From Microbacterium atlanticum (lineage in GTDB: Bacteria; Actinomycetota; Actinomycetes; Actinomycetales; Microbacteriaceae), in contig NZ_CP063813.1 of NCBI RefSeq assembly GCF_015277815.1, positions 3,472,001 through 3,536,000 on the forward strand: a stretch of DNA of 64,000 nucleotides, given 5' to 3'. How positions within the stretch are numbered: position 1 is the first letter of the stretch; each line of letters starts with the position of its first letter. Position numbers and translations under genes: made by a program. The notes beneath the pieces are model-generated. The model was given only the letters and a program-made list of their open reading frames with translations. It made no database searches and was not told the origin of the DNA. Positions 26,416 to 35,270 of the stretch are shown one piece after another.

Positions 26416-27191
26416 GCGCCCTGCTCCGCGGAGACGGCGTCGAAGAACCCGAGCAGGGCGTCGGCCGTCGCGGCCGGGGCGTCCGCGGGCGGCAGGTGCG
26501 AGGCATCCGCGATCCCGGTCGCCCGGCCGCGCTGCACGCCGTCGGCGATCTCGCGAGCGGATGCCTCGGGCGTGACGCCGTCGTGATCGCCCCACACCGC
26601 CAGCACCGGCGTGGCGATCTCACCGAGCCGGTCACGCACGTCGAAGCCGGCGAGCGCCTCGCAGCACAGCGCGTAGCTCTCGTCGTCGGCGTCCTGGAGC
26701 GCGTGGAGCAGGCGCCCGGTGATGTCGGGATCGCGCTCGACGGAGCCGGGCGCGAACCAGCGCTGCGCCGAGCCGATGATGAGGCTCGACGTGCTCTGCG
26801 CGCGGACCTGCGCGGCGCGCTCGTGCCAGGCGGAGGCCTCGCCGATCGCGGCGCCCGAGCAGACGATCGCGGCCGCGCGCACCCGGTCGGGGTGACGGAG
26901 CAGCAGCTCGAGCCCGACGCATCCGCCGAGCGACACCCCGGCGTAGCGGAACTCGCCCTCGACCGCATCGGCCACGGCGTCGGCGAGGTCGGCGATCGTG
27001 AACGGCGCCGCGGCGGGCGGTGCGGCCCCGTGACCGGGCAGGTCCCACGCGATGACGCGGTAGCGCTCGGCCAGAGCCGGGAGCACGCGGTCCCACAGCA
27101 GCGCCGAGGTGCCCAGCGAGGGGCCGAGGACCAGCGTCGGGGCGTCGTCGGGACCGACGGGCGAGGCGAGCGCGATGGCGGGGACGGTCAC
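26412..27191 (-). CDS. pcaD: 3-oxoadipate enol-lactonase
   Basis: 259-residue alpha/beta hydrolase that opens 3-oxoadipate enol-lactone to 3-oxoadipate. Nucleophile in AGVSLGGCVG, acid in WGDHDGVTP, His in DASHLPPAD. The GTG start overlaps the pcaB stop by 4 nt; the reading is open much further upstream but that is antisense-like sequence. Confidence 0.92.
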   Translation of the reverse strand: MTVPAIALASPVGPDDAPTLVLGPSLGTSALLWDRVLPALAERYRVIAWDLPGHGAAPPAAAPFTIADLADAVADAVEGEFRYAGVSLGGCVGLELLLRHPDRVRAAAIVCSGAAIGEASAWHERAAQVRAQSTSSLIIGSAQRWFAPGSVERDPDITGRLLHALQDADDESYALCCEALAGFDVRDRLGEIATPVLAVWGDHDGVTPEASAREIADGVQRGRATGIADASHLPPADAPAATADALLGFFDAVSAEQGA

Positions 27192-28597
27192 TGTGCCTCC
27201 TGGGGGGTGACGGCCTCGTCGACGAGGCGGGCGGCGAGGCCGGTGTACCGGGCGGGGTCGAGCAGGTCGGCGACGAAGGCCTCGATGCTCCGGCCGCGGT
27301 CGGCGGCGAGCGCGCCGACTCCGGGGAGCGCCGCGAGCGCCGCGGCGAGGTCGCCGCCGGCGGCGGCGTCGACGACGAGCCGCGAGACCTCGCGCGGGCC
27401 GAGCTCGGGTCCGAGCACGAGCGAGAGCCGCTCCGCGAGGATGAGCCCGCCGCCCGCGGCCAGGTTGCGGGCCACGGCGTCGGTGTCGACGTGCAGGCCG
27501 GCCGCGAGGGTCGCCGCGTGCGCGGTCGCCCCGAGGGCGAGGCCGAGCAGCTCGCGGAGGGTCGGCCATTCCGCGTGCCAGGCACCGTCCGGGCGCTCGT
27601 CGACGGCGAGCGCCGACGCCACGTGCAGGGTCGCGCCGAGCTGCGGCGCGCGCAGCGCGGCGGAGCGGATGAGGACGGATGCCGCGGGGTTGCGCTTCTG
27701 CGGCATCGCCGACGATCCGCCGCCCGCGCCCTCGGCGAGCTCGCCGATCTCGCTGCGGCTGAGGGTCGCGACGTCGCCGGCGATCTTCCCCACCGCGTCG
27801 ATCGCCTGAACGAGGGCGTCGCCGAGCTCTGTCACGGGCCACCGCGCGGTGTGCCAGGGCGCCTCGGGAGCGGCGAGCCCGAGCTCGCGGGCATAGGCGG
27901 ACGGCAGGGCGGCGGCGGCATCCGCTCCGCCGATCTCGACGAACGAGGCGAGCGTGCCGGCCGCCCCGCCGAGCTGCGCGGGCAGGCCGTGCTGGGCCTC
28001 TTCGAGGCGCTCCTTCGCTCGGGCGACGCCTCGCAGCCAGCCGGCCGCGCGCAGCCCGACCGTGGTCGGCACGGCGTGCTGGGTGAGCGTGCGCGCCGCG
28101 GCCACCTCGTCGCGGCGCGAGCGGGCCAGCGATCGCAGCGAGACCTCGGCGTGCGCGAGGGAGGCGATGATCCTGCTGGTGGCTGTCCGGGCGACGAGCA
28201 TCAGCGCTGTGTCGAGGATGTCCTGGCTGGTCGCGCCGCGGTGGACCCACGCCCGCGCGTCCGCGCCGACGCGTTCCCGCAGCGCGCCGACGAGCGGGAT
28301 CACCGGGTTGCCGCCGGCGACCGCGGCCGCGGCCAGCGCCGCGCCGTCGACGCCGTGGTCGCGGCATCCGCGGAGCCCGCCCTGCCAGCCGAACTCGGTC
28401 TCGATCTCGTCCACGGCCTCGGCCGGGGCCACGCCCGCCTCGGCCCACGCGCGGGCGAGCGCCACCTCGGCCGTCACGAGCGCGTCAAGGAACGCGGCAT
28501 CCGTCACCGTCCCGTCGTGACCGACGGTCACCGGCGAGAGCAGGCCCCCCTCGACGAATGTCGTGTCGAGCGGGGGCCGGTCACGGTCAGAAGGCAA
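27188..28597 (-). CDS. pcaB: 3-carboxy-cis,cis-muconate cycloisomerase
   Basis: 469-residue fumarase/argininosuccinase-superfamily enzyme, signature GSSAMPQKRNPAAS (about 290-303). It lactonises 3-carboxymuconate to 4-carboxymuconolactone. The start fits a TTG overlapping pcaG by 11 nt, with GGAGA about nine bases upstream; a rare start codon may tune its level. A slightly later start cannot be excluded. Confidence 0.92.
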   Translation of the reverse strand: MPSDRDRPPLDTTFVEGGLLSPVTVGHDGTVTDAAFLDALVTAEVALARAWAEAGVAPAEAVDEIETEFGWQGGLRGCRDHGVDGAALAAAAVAGGNPVIPLVGALRERVGADARAWVHRGATSQDILDTALMLVARTATSRIIASLAHAEVSLRSLARSRRDEVAAARTLTQHAVPTTVGLRAAGWLRGVARAKERLEEAQHGLPAQLGGAAGTLASFVEIGGADAAAALPSAYARELGLAAPEAPWHTARWPVTELGDALVQAIDAVGKIAGDVATLSRSEIGELAEGAGGGSSAMPQKRNPAASVLIRSAALRAPQLGATLHVASALAVDERPDGAWHAEWPTLRELLGLALGATAHAATLAAGLHVDTDAVARNLAAGGGLILAERLSLVLGPELGPREVSRLVVDAAAGGDLAAALAALPGVGALAADRGRSIEAFVADLLDPARYTGLAARLVDEAVTPQEAQ

Positions 28598-29165
28598 GGA
28601 ACACGGTCTCCTTCTCGCCCTGCAGGTGGATGTCGTGGTGCAGGTTGCCGTCCGGCAGGCGCGTCGCGACGAGCGTAGCGCGCTCGTCCTCGTCGAGCGA
28701 GGACAGCAGCGGATCGGCGGCGAGGAGGTCGTCGTGCTCGGGCAGGTAGATCCGCGTGACGAGCTTGTCGGGAAGGCCGCGCGCGAAGACGATCACCGAG
28801 TAGAACGGCGCGCCGCCGTCGACGGAACCGGGGTTGCGCGTCCAGAACTCGTACCTGCCGACGTCCGTGGTCGCTGCCCGGCCGAAGCCGGTGAAGGAGT
28901 GGTCGTCGCGACGGAAGGCTCCGTGCGCCCGCGGAATCCGGCCGTTCTCGTCGGCGCTCCAGATCTCGACGACCGCGTCGGGGATCGGGTTTCCGGCTCC
29001 GTCGAACACCGTGCCGCCGAGCACGATCGCCCCGGGGCTGTGCGGGAAGACGACCTCGTGCTTCTTGGGGTAGTCCAGGCCGAACGCGAAGAACGGGCCG
29101 ACGGTCTGGCCGCCGGTGGGCTCGTGGGTCGCTGGTCCCAGGTCGCGCTTGGTGCGGGCGGCCAT
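28587..29165 (-). CDS. pcaG: Protocatechuate 3,4-dioxygenase alpha subunit
   Basis: 192-residue intradiol-dioxygenase-fold subunit with TVGPFFAFGL and DAVVEIWSADENGRI; it lacks the full iron-ligand set, as expected for the alpha chain. Start overlaps the pcaH stop by one base (TGATG), giving paired synthesis of the alpha and beta chains. Confidence 0.94.
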   Translation of the reverse strand: MAARTKRDLGPATHEPTGGQTVGPFFAFGLDYPKKHEVVFPHSPGAIVLGGTVFDGAGNPIPDAVVEIWSADENGRIPRAHGAFRRDDHSFTGFGRAATTDVGRYEFWTRNPGSVDGGAPFYSVIVFARGLPDKLVTRIYLPEHDDLLAADPLLSSLDEDERATLVATRLPDGNLHHDIHLQGEKETVFLAF

Positions 29166-30034
29166 CAGTGCTCTCCTTCTTCGGGCTCAAACCAGGTCGC
29201 ATCCGGGCCGTCGACAACGATGTCGAAGCGGTAGCCCATCGAGAACTCGGGCACCGACAGGTCGTGGTCGTACTGGCCGATCAGGCGATCGCGGTCCTTC
29301 TGACGCCAGATCGTGTTGTAGATCGGGTCGAGCGGGAACAGCGGGTCGCCCGGGAAGTACATCTGCGTCACCAGGCGCTGCGTGAAGCCCGAGCCGAAGA
29401 TCGAGAAGTGGATGTGGGCCGGGCGCCACGCGTTGACGTGGTTCTTCCACGGATAGGCGCCGGGCTTGATCGTCGTGAACTTGTAGTAGCCGTCGTCGTC
29501 GGTGACGGTGCGGCCCGCCCCGGTGAAGTTCGGGTCGAGTGGCGCGGGGTGCTGATCGCGCTGGTGGATGTAGCGGCCGGCGGCGTTGGCCTGCCAGATC
29601 TCGACGAGCTGGTTCGCGACGGGCCTGCCCCACGAGTCCAGGAGGCGCCCCTCGACGGTCATGCGCTCGCCCTGCGGCTCGCCGATGTGCTGCAGCGTCA
29701 GGTCGGATTCGATCGCGGCGACGTCGCGCTGCCCGAAGGCGGGCGACCACAGCTCGATGGTCTCGGGGTCGACGAGCTTCGGGTTCTTGGTCGGATGCCG
29801 CAGCAGGCTCGACCGGTACGGCGGGAAGTCGTGGAGGCTGATGTTCAGCTTCTCGCCCGCCGCCTCGCGCCGCGCGGCGGCGGCGTGGTAGTCGACGATC
29901 TCCTGCGTGATCTCGTTCTGCGTCAGCTGGTCGGGCGAGGCCAGCAGCGACTCGGGCGCTGCCGCCGTCTGCTCGAGCACCACCGACGACGAGAACGCCT
30001 CCTCGCCCCGGGGATCGGGCTGCGTCGCACTCAT
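29165..30034 (-). CDS. pcaH: Protocatechuate 3,4-dioxygenase beta subunit
   Basis: 289-residue iron-binding subunit that opens protocatechuate to 3-carboxy-cis,cis-muconate. Iron ligands are visible as Tyr in AAGRYIHQ, Tyr in GAYPWKNH, and the two His in RPAHIHFSIFG. Start at MSATQPDP with AAGGAG upstream; a 64-residue longer reading is rejected. The N-terminus is somewhat longer than in typical PcaH (about 240). First gene of the pcaHGBDC operon. Confidence 0.95.
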   Translation of the reverse strand: MSATQPDPRGEEAFSSSVVLEQTAAAPESLLASPDQLTQNEITQEIVDYHAAAARREAAGEKLNISLHDFPPYRSSLLRHPTKNPKLVDPETIELWSPAFGQRDVAAIESDLTLQHIGEPQGERMTVEGRLLDSWGRPVANQLVEIWQANAAGRYIHQRDQHPAPLDPNFTGAGRTVTDDDGYYKFTTIKPGAYPWKNHVNAWRPAHIHFSIFGSGFTQRLVTQMYFPGDPLFPLDPIYNTIWRQKDRDRLIGQYDHDLSVPEFSMGYRFDIVVDGPDATWFEPEEGEH

Positions 30035-30101
30035 CAAGGTCTCCTTCGACGACTCGGGTCGTCCCAGGGTCGCACCCGGAACCTCTGCGCCGGTGGTGGA
30101 T

Positions 30102-30116
30102 TCCCATCCAGTGGGA
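30102..30116. promoter_or_regulatory. Palindromic operator upstream of pcaH
   Basis: TCCCATCCAGTGGGA: perfect 5-bp arms around 5 bases, 67 bp upstream of the pcaH ATG. Same 5-5-5 geometry as the sites at 23698 and 32248. Likely bound by the IclR regulator at 30276. Confidence 0.55.
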
Positions 30117-30196
30117 TTGCGGATGCCGCGGGTCGAGGCATCCGCTTCTCGTGGTCCGGCCTGGGGTCGACCGCGCCGGCGAGCGCACGGCCTCCT

Positions 30197-30240
30197 GTCG
30201 AGCGCACGCCCCGGATGCCGCGGCACCCCGTGCGTTCGAC
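30197..30240. repeat. Intergenic hairpin, 12-bp arms, at IclR 3' end
   Basis: Arms GTCGAGCGCACG and CGTGCGTTCGAC (one mismatch) around a 20-base middle containing GGATGCC, 36 bp past the IclR stop. Likely terminator; matches the layout of the other gene-end repeats. Confidence 0.6.
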
Positions 30241-30275
30241 GTCAAGCCGTGCCCTCGGCGGGGCCGGGGCGCACC

Positions 30276-31034
30276 TCAGGTCGCGCGGAGGTCGTGGTGG
30301 AGCTCCTTCGCCGACTGCACGACCAGGGGCCCGAGGCGACGCTCGTCGGCGCGCTCGAGGTGCACGACGAGGCCGAGCGCGATCGGAGGAAGCCCCTCCA
30401 CGCGCGGCAGCGCGGCGGCGACCGAGACGTTGCCGAGGGTCATCTCCTCGCGGGTCGTCGCGTATCCGAGGGCTCTCGCGCGGGCGATGTCGGCGCGGAG
30501 CCCGGCCTCGGTGGTGATGGAGTGCACCGTCTCGCGCTCGAGCGGCGCCCGGAAGTACCGCTCCAGCCACGCCTCGTCGCGAGTGGACAGCAGCGCCTTG
30601 CCGACACCGGTGACGTGCAGGGGACCCCGCCCGCCCATGCGGCTGAGGGTCGGGATGGACTGGCGGCCGGTGAGTCGCCCGACGTACAGCGCGCTGGTCG
30701 TCTCGGGGGTGGCGCCGTCGAGCACGGCGAGGTGCACGTTCTCGCCCGTCGCCTCGTACAGCCGCACCATGTGCGGCAGCGCCGTCTCGCGCAGCCGCAG
30801 CGACAGCGGTGAGAGCTCGCCGAGCTCCCACAGCCGCGACCCGACGGCGTACGTGTGGCCGGGGCCGCGGGCGAGGAGCCCCTGGGCGACGAGCGCCGCC
30901 AGCAGCCGGTGGAGGGTCGATGAGGCGAGGCCGGTGCGCGCGCCCAGCTCCACCGCCGTGAGCGCCGGCTCGTCGTCCGAGAAGCAGCCGAGCACCCGCA
31001 GCGTGCGCTCGAGCACCCCTTCGCCGTCGCCCAT
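30276..31034 (-). CDS. IclR-family regulator upstream of pcaHGBDC
   Basis: 252-residue IclR regulator: HTH LTAVELGARTGLASSTLHRLL (about 25-45), effector domain with VTGVGKALLSTRDEAW and LGYATTREEMTLGNVSVAAAL. Start MGDGEGVL with GGGAGGA upstream. Same direction as pcaH and 242 bp upstream of it; probably controls pcaHGBDC. Confidence 0.85.
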   Translation of the reverse strand: MGDGEGVLERTLRVLGCFSDDEPALTAVELGARTGLASSTLHRLLAALVAQGLLARGPGHTYAVGSRLWELGELSPLSLRLRETALPHMVRLYEATGENVHLAVLDGATPETTSALYVGRLTGRQSIPTLSRMGGRGPLHVTGVGKALLSTRDEAWLERYFRAPLERETVHSITTEAGLRADIARARALGYATTREEMTLGNVSVAAALPRVEGLPPIALGLVVHLERADERRLGPLVVQSAKELHHDLRAT

Positions 31035-31290
31035 GCGTCCTCCCTCGAGCGACGTTACCCGCCCGGCTGTGAGGCCGGGCCTTGCCTGCGTGGGTCTGGG
31101 GCTGGCGCTGCCTGCTGGTCGGGGCTCCCGCCTCTGCCGGTGCCGCTGCCCTCCGGTCGGCGCCTCCCGCCCCTGGCCGCTGCACAACTCCGCTCATCCG
31201 CCCCACCCGGCGGCGGCGGCCCGGCGTGTCGGCCCCGCGCCGCCCGGATCCGTGGAGTTCTGCCGCCGGCCGGTGTGGAACAGTGGGCGC
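31035..31290. promoter_or_regulatory. Divergent promoter region between two IclR genes
   Basis: 256 bp between two back-to-back IclR starts. A GC hairpin (CCCGGCTGTGAGGCCGGG, about 31061-31078) lies near the leftward start. No operator matching the other IclR boxes was found here. Confidence 0.45.
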
Positions 31291-32043
31291 ATGGCGAACT
31301 CGCCCTCCGGCGACTCGATGACCGACCGCATCGTGCGCGTGCTCGAGACCTTCACGGCCGAGCGTTCCATGCAGTCGGCCGCCGAGATCGGGCGGCGCGC
31401 CGGGCTGCCCTCCTCCACGGCGCACCGCATCGTCGACGAGCTCGTCGCGGCAGGCCTCCTCGAGCGCGACGAGGACCGCCGCGTGCACCTCGGCATGCGG
31501 CTGTGGGAACTGGCCCTCCGCGGCTCCACGGCGCTCCGCCTCCGCCAGGCCGCTCTGCCCCATATGGAGCACGTGCAGGCAGAGATCCGCGAGCACACCC
31601 AGCTCGCCGTGCTCGAGCAGGACGAAGCCCTCTTCCTCGAGCGCCTCTCGCACCCCGACGCCGGCGCCAACATCACCCGCATCGCCGGACGCCTCCCCCT
31701 CCACGCCTCGTCGTCCGGCTTGGTGCTGCTCGCACACGCGCCGGCCGCCCTGCGCGAGCGAGTGCTCGCCGGCCCGCTGCGCGCCCTTGCCCCCGAGACG
31801 GTGACGGATGCCGCGCGCCTGCGCCGCCTCCTCACCGAGGTGCGCCGCACCGGCGTGGTGGTGGCACCCGGATCGATCGAGGCCGTGTCGACCGGCGTCG
31901 CGGTGCCGATCCGCGACGCGGGCGAGGTCGTGGCGGCGCTGTCTGTCGTCCTCCCACGCGAGACCCCGCCGGATCCCGCGATCGCGGCGCTCCGCGCCGC
32001 GGCCGCCGGCATCGAGGCCGACCTTCGCGCCGACCGCCGCTGA
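31291..32043 (+). CDS. IclR-family regulator upstream of pobA
   Basis: 250-residue IclR regulator: HTH SAAEIGRRAGLPSSTAHRIV (about 29-48), effector domain with LPLHASSSGLVLLAHAP and SIEAVSTGVAVPIRDA. Start at MANSPSGD; MTDRIVR nine codons later is an alternative. Lies 300 bp before pobA on the same strand and is its likely regulator, acting at 32248-32262. Confidence 0.85.
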   Translation: MANSPSGDSMTDRIVRVLETFTAERSMQSAAEIGRRAGLPSSTAHRIVDELVAAGLLERDEDRRVHLGMRLWELALRGSTALRLRQAALPHMEHVQAEIREHTQLAVLEQDEALFLERLSHPDAGANITRIAGRLPLHASSSGLVLLAHAPAALRERVLAGPLRALAPETVTDAARLRRLLTEVRRTGVVVAPGSIEAVSTGVAVPIRDAGEVVAALSVVLPRETPPDPAIAALRAAAAGIEADLRADRR

Positions 32044-32247
32044 ACGTGGGTGGGCCGCCGATCCCTGGGTGAGCTGCTGCGCGCCGCGGTCGCCATCTGG
32101 CCGACCTCCCCGCCGAGCGCGCTGACCTATCCGGGCGGCCACCCGGCTCGGCCAGGCATCCGTCCCGCCCGCCCGCCGCCCTACGAGATTCGCCCAGGGT
32201 CCGCTGACGCCGGGCTGATCTCGTCCAGAGGCCGCGACCTCTTGGCT

Positions 32248-32262
32248 TCCCGATCAACGGGA
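32248..32262. promoter_or_regulatory. Palindromic operator upstream of pobA
   Basis: TCCCGATCAACGGGA: perfect 5-bp arms around ATCAA, 81 bp upstream of the pobA ATG. Core CCG-N5-CGG is shared with sites at 58830, 60314 and the two copies upstream of the MFS gene. Confidence 0.6.
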
Positions 32263-32343
32263 GTCTCCCGCCGCCCAGCCCGGTTCGGGTTCACACTGGG
32301 TCGAGGCATCCGTCCACACCCCCACGTCGTCGAAGGAGACGTC

Positions 32344-33528
32344 ATGACCACCATCAGCACCCGCGTCGCGATCGTCGGCGCCGGACCCGCCGGGCTCCTC
32401 CTGTCGCACCTGCTCGGCATCGCCGGCATCGAGTCGATCGTCATCGACCAGCGCTCGCGGGAGGAGATCGAGACCACCATCCGCGCCGGCATCCTCGAGC
32501 AGGGGACGGTCGAGATCCTCGACGCCTCCGGCGCGTCGAGCCGCGTCCGATCCGTCGGCAACCGTCACGACGGCATCGAGCTGCGCTTCTCGGGCGCCGG
32601 GCACCGCATCGACTTCGCCGACCTCGTCGGCCGCGGCGTCTGGCTCTACCCGCAGCACGAGGTCCTCAAGGACCTGATCGCCGCGCGCCTCGACAAGGGC
32701 CAGGACCTCCGCTTCGGGGTGACGGCGGTGCGCGTCGAGGATGCGGCATCCGATCGCCCTCGCCTCATCGCGACCGACGCCGACGGCGCACCGCTCGAGA
32801 TCGAGGCGGACTTCGTCGTCGGCTCCGACGGGTCGCGCAGCGTCGTGCGCGAGGCGGTGACCGGCTCGTCGACGGGCGGGTACTTCCGCGAGTACCCGTT
32901 CGCGTGGTTCGGCATCCTCTGCGAGGCGCCGCCGAGCGCCGAGGAGCTGATCTACAGCAACTCCCCCGACGGCTTCGCGCTCATCAGCCAGCGCAGCGCG
33001 ACCGTGCAGCGCATGTACTTCCAGTGCGACCCGGATGCCGACCCCAACGCCCTCAGCGAGGAGCAGCTGTGGGAGGAGCTGCAGAAGCGTGTGCCCGGCA
33101 CGACCCTCCAGGAGGGTCCGATCTTCCAGCGCGATGTGCTGCGCTTCCGCAGCTTCGTGGCGCACGAGCTGCTGCGCGGCCGGGTCGCCCTCATCGGCGA
33201 CGCCGCCCACACGGTGCCGCCGACGGGCGCGAAGGGCATGAACCTCGCCGTCGCGGACGTCGTCGTGCTCGAGCGTGCCCTGCGCGCGCTGCTGCTCGAG
33301 AACGACGACCGGCTCATCCAGGCATTCCCGCAGAAGGCCCTGCACCGCATCTGGAAGGCCCAGCACTTCTCGTGGTGGATGACCAACATGCTCCACGTCG
33401 CCCCCGAGGCGTCGGACTTCGACCGCCTGCGCCAGCTCGGCGAGCTGCAGTCCGTCGTCGAGTCCGAGGCCGGTCGGCGCTTCCTCGCCGAGGCGTACAC
33501 CGGCTGGCCGCTGGAGGGCCTGGCCTGA
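32344..33528 (+). CDS. pobA: 4-hydroxybenzoate 3-monooxygenase
   Basis: 394-residue flavoprotein hydroxylase that converts 4-hydroxybenzoate to protocatechuate with NAD(P)H and O2. FAD motifs: GAGPAGLLLSHLL at the N-terminus, VVGSDGSRSVVR (about 158-169) and GDAAHTVPPTGAKGMN (about 285-300). Length matches PobA exactly. GAAGGAG precedes the ATG. Confidence 0.95.
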   Translation: MTTISTRVAIVGAGPAGLLLSHLLGIAGIESIVIDQRSREEIETTIRAGILEQGTVEILDASGASSRVRSVGNRHDGIELRFSGAGHRIDFADLVGRGVWLYPQHEVLKDLIAARLDKGQDLRFGVTAVRVEDAASDRPRLIATDADGAPLEIEADFVVGSDGSRSVVREAVTGSSTGGYFREYPFAWFGILCEAPPSAEELIYSNSPDGFALISQRSATVQRMYFQCDPDADPNALSEEQLWEELQKRVPGTTLQEGPIFQRDVLRFRSFVAHELLRGRVALIGDAAHTVPPTGAKGMNLAVADVVVLERALRALLLENDDRLIQAFPQKALHRIWKAQHFSWWMTNMLHVAPEASDFDRLRQLGELQSVVESEAGRRFLAEAYTGWPLEGLA

Positions 33529-33845
33529 CCCTCCTTCGGCTCCGCTCGGCTCGGCCGTGCGGTCGGCGACGGCGGGGCGGCTGCCGGGGCGGTGCTGTCT
33601 GGCGGCGGCGGCCGCCGCCGCGGGCGATCTGAGGCCGCGGGCGGTCTGGCCCTTCCGCCGGGCGAGGTCTGTCCGGTGCATGGCCGACCGTCGTGGCAGC
33701 CTGCGTGAGGCTCCCTGTATTGCCGATCGCCGGCCGCGCTGAGCCCCGTGCATGGCCGATCGCCCGGCACGCCGGGTCGCGGCATCCGTCACCGGCGTGT
33801 CGCCGTCGCCGACCATGCTCGCGGCCAGCACTGCACCGACACCAC

Positions 33846-33959
33846 GCCGCTGAACGGGAGTGAACGGATGCCTCGCCCGCCGCGGCGGCCCCGCCCGACC
33901 TCGACCGGCGACAGCGCCGGCCCACTGCCGCTGAACGGGAGTGAACGGATGCCTCGCCC
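33846..33959. repeat. 33-bp direct repeat with CCG-N5-CGG cores, two copies 81 bp apart
   Basis: Identical 33-bp copies at 33846-33878 and 33927-33959. Each begins GCCGCTGAACGGGAGTGAACGG, whose core CCGCTGAACGG has the same CCG-CTGAA-CG form as the IclR-type box at 60314-60328. May be paired operators for the MFS gene. Confidence 0.65.
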
Positions 33960-33970
33960 CCCGCGTCGGC

Positions 33971-33976
33971 TATAGT
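33971..33976 (+). promoter_or_regulatory. Probable -10 element of a near-leaderless MFS transcript
   Basis: TATAGT is a near-consensus -10 hexamer whose end lies 9 bases before the ATG at 33986, and there is no Shine-Dalgarno sequence. This indicates an almost leaderless mRNA. Confidence 0.55.
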
Positions 33977-33985
33977 CCCAGCCCT

Positions 33986-35212
33986 ATGGCCACACCGCCG
34001 CGCACCGCCGCGCGCCCGCCGTCGCGGGCCGCCTCGCTCGCGATGCTCGTCGCGGCCGTGTGCCTGGTCGCGGCGAACATGCGTCCGGCCATCACCGGGC
34101 TCGGGCCGCTGCTGGACCAGATCGGCGCCGACACCGGGATGTCGCTCACCGCGCTCGGCGTCCTCGCGGCGGTGCCGCTCGTCGCGTGGGCACTGTTCTC
34201 CCCGCTCGCGCACGAGCTGAGCCGCCGGTTCGGCCAGCCCCGCGTGCTGCTGTGGTCGCTGCTCGTGCTGCTGGCGGGCACACTGATGCGGTCGATCCCC
34301 GGACCCGTCGTGAGCCTGTGGATCGGCACGGCGGTGATCGGAATCGGCATCGCGATCATCAACGTCCTCATGCCGGCGGTCGTCAAGCGGGAGTTCCCCG
34401 GGCACGTGCCGGCTGTGACCGCTACGTACACCGCGCTGCTCGCCGGCATGGGCGCGGTGTCGTCCGGTGTCGTCGTGCCGATCTCGCACCTCGAGATCGG
34501 CGGCGTCGCGGCGGGGTGGCGGTTCGCGCTCCTCGTGACCGGGGCGGCGCTGCTGCCGTTCGCCGTCGCAGCGTGGTGGTGGGCGCACCGCGGATCGCGA
34601 AGCATTCACGATCACACGAAGTCGCCGCGCGGGCGCACCGGCATCTGGTCGGACCCCATCGCCTGGCTCGTCGCCGTCTACATGGGGCTGCAGGCATCCA
34701 TGTTCTACATGTTCGTCACCTGGCTCGCGCCGCTGTCGATGTCGACGGGCCGGTCCGAGGTCGTCGCGGGCATCGACGTCATGGTCTACCAGCTGTTCTC
34801 GCTGGCGGGCTGCCTGCTGCTGCCGCTCATCCTGCGGGGCGGCCTCGAGCGGTGGGCGCCGGCGCTGATCCCCTCGCTCGCGATCATCGGTGTCGCGGGA
34901 CTCATGGTGGCACCCGGCGCCGTGCTGGTGTGGGGCTCGCTGATCGGGCTCACCGGAGGCGCCACGCTCGCGATGTCGCTCACGTTGATGGCCCAGCGTG
35001 CCCGCGACCACGACACCTCCGCCGCCCTGTCGGGCATGTCCCAATCGGTCGGATACGTCATCGCCGCCCTCGGCCCCGTCGCCTTCGGCGGCCTCCACAG
35101 TCTCACCGGCGACTGGGTCGCGTCCCTGGCACTGGTCCTTGTGGTCCTGGTGGGGCTCACCGTTGTCGGGGTGTTCGCCGGTCGCGACCGGTTCGTGCTC
35201 GAGCGTCGCTGA
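33986..35212 (+). CDS. MFS transporter, CynX/NimT family
   Basis: 408-residue 12-helix transporter, recognised by NMRPAITGLGPLLDQI after helix 1 and the MFS loop SRRFGQPRVLLWS. CynX/NimT members move small anions or drugs. Placed after pobA and before the hydroxycinnamate regulator, it may import an aromatic acid, but the family does not fix the substrate. Starts at MATPPRTA. Confidence 0.8.
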   Translation: MATPPRTAARPPSRAASLAMLVAAVCLVAANMRPAITGLGPLLDQIGADTGMSLTALGVLAAVPLVAWALFSPLAHELSRRFGQPRVLLWSLLVLLAGTLMRSIPGPVVSLWIGTAVIGIGIAIINVLMPAVVKREFPGHVPAVTATYTALLAGMGAVSSGVVVPISHLEIGGVAAGWRFALLVTGAALLPFAVAAWWWAHRGSRSIHDHTKSPRGRTGIWSDPIAWLVAVYMGLQASMFYMFVTWLAPLSMSTGRSEVVAGIDVMVYQLFSLAGCLLLPLILRGGLERWAPALIPSLAIIGVAGLMVAPGAVLVWGSLIGLTGGATLAMSLTLMAQRARDHDTSAALSGMSQSVGYVIAALGPVAFGGLHSLTGDWVASLALVLVVLVGLTVVGVFAGRDRFVLERR

Positions 35213-35270
35213 CGCGGATCACGGATGCCACGCCCCGGCGCAGCATCCGTCCCCGCCGTCACGCCACCCG

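Larger units (their letters stand above)
33529..33985. other. Non-coding spacer between pobA and MFS gene
   Basis: 457 bp without a credible gene. It holds a low-complexity GC tract, short repeats of TGCATGGCCGAYCG, and two copies of a 33-bp repeat (33846-33878 and 33927-33959) just before the MFS promoter. Confidence 0.6.

Noticed and set aside
25976..26968. Upstream extension of the MarR frame to 479 residues
   Set aside because: The extension overlaps pcaC and pcaD in another frame and is Ser/Arg-rich; the MarR domain starts at MTAAHAPR with a normal length.
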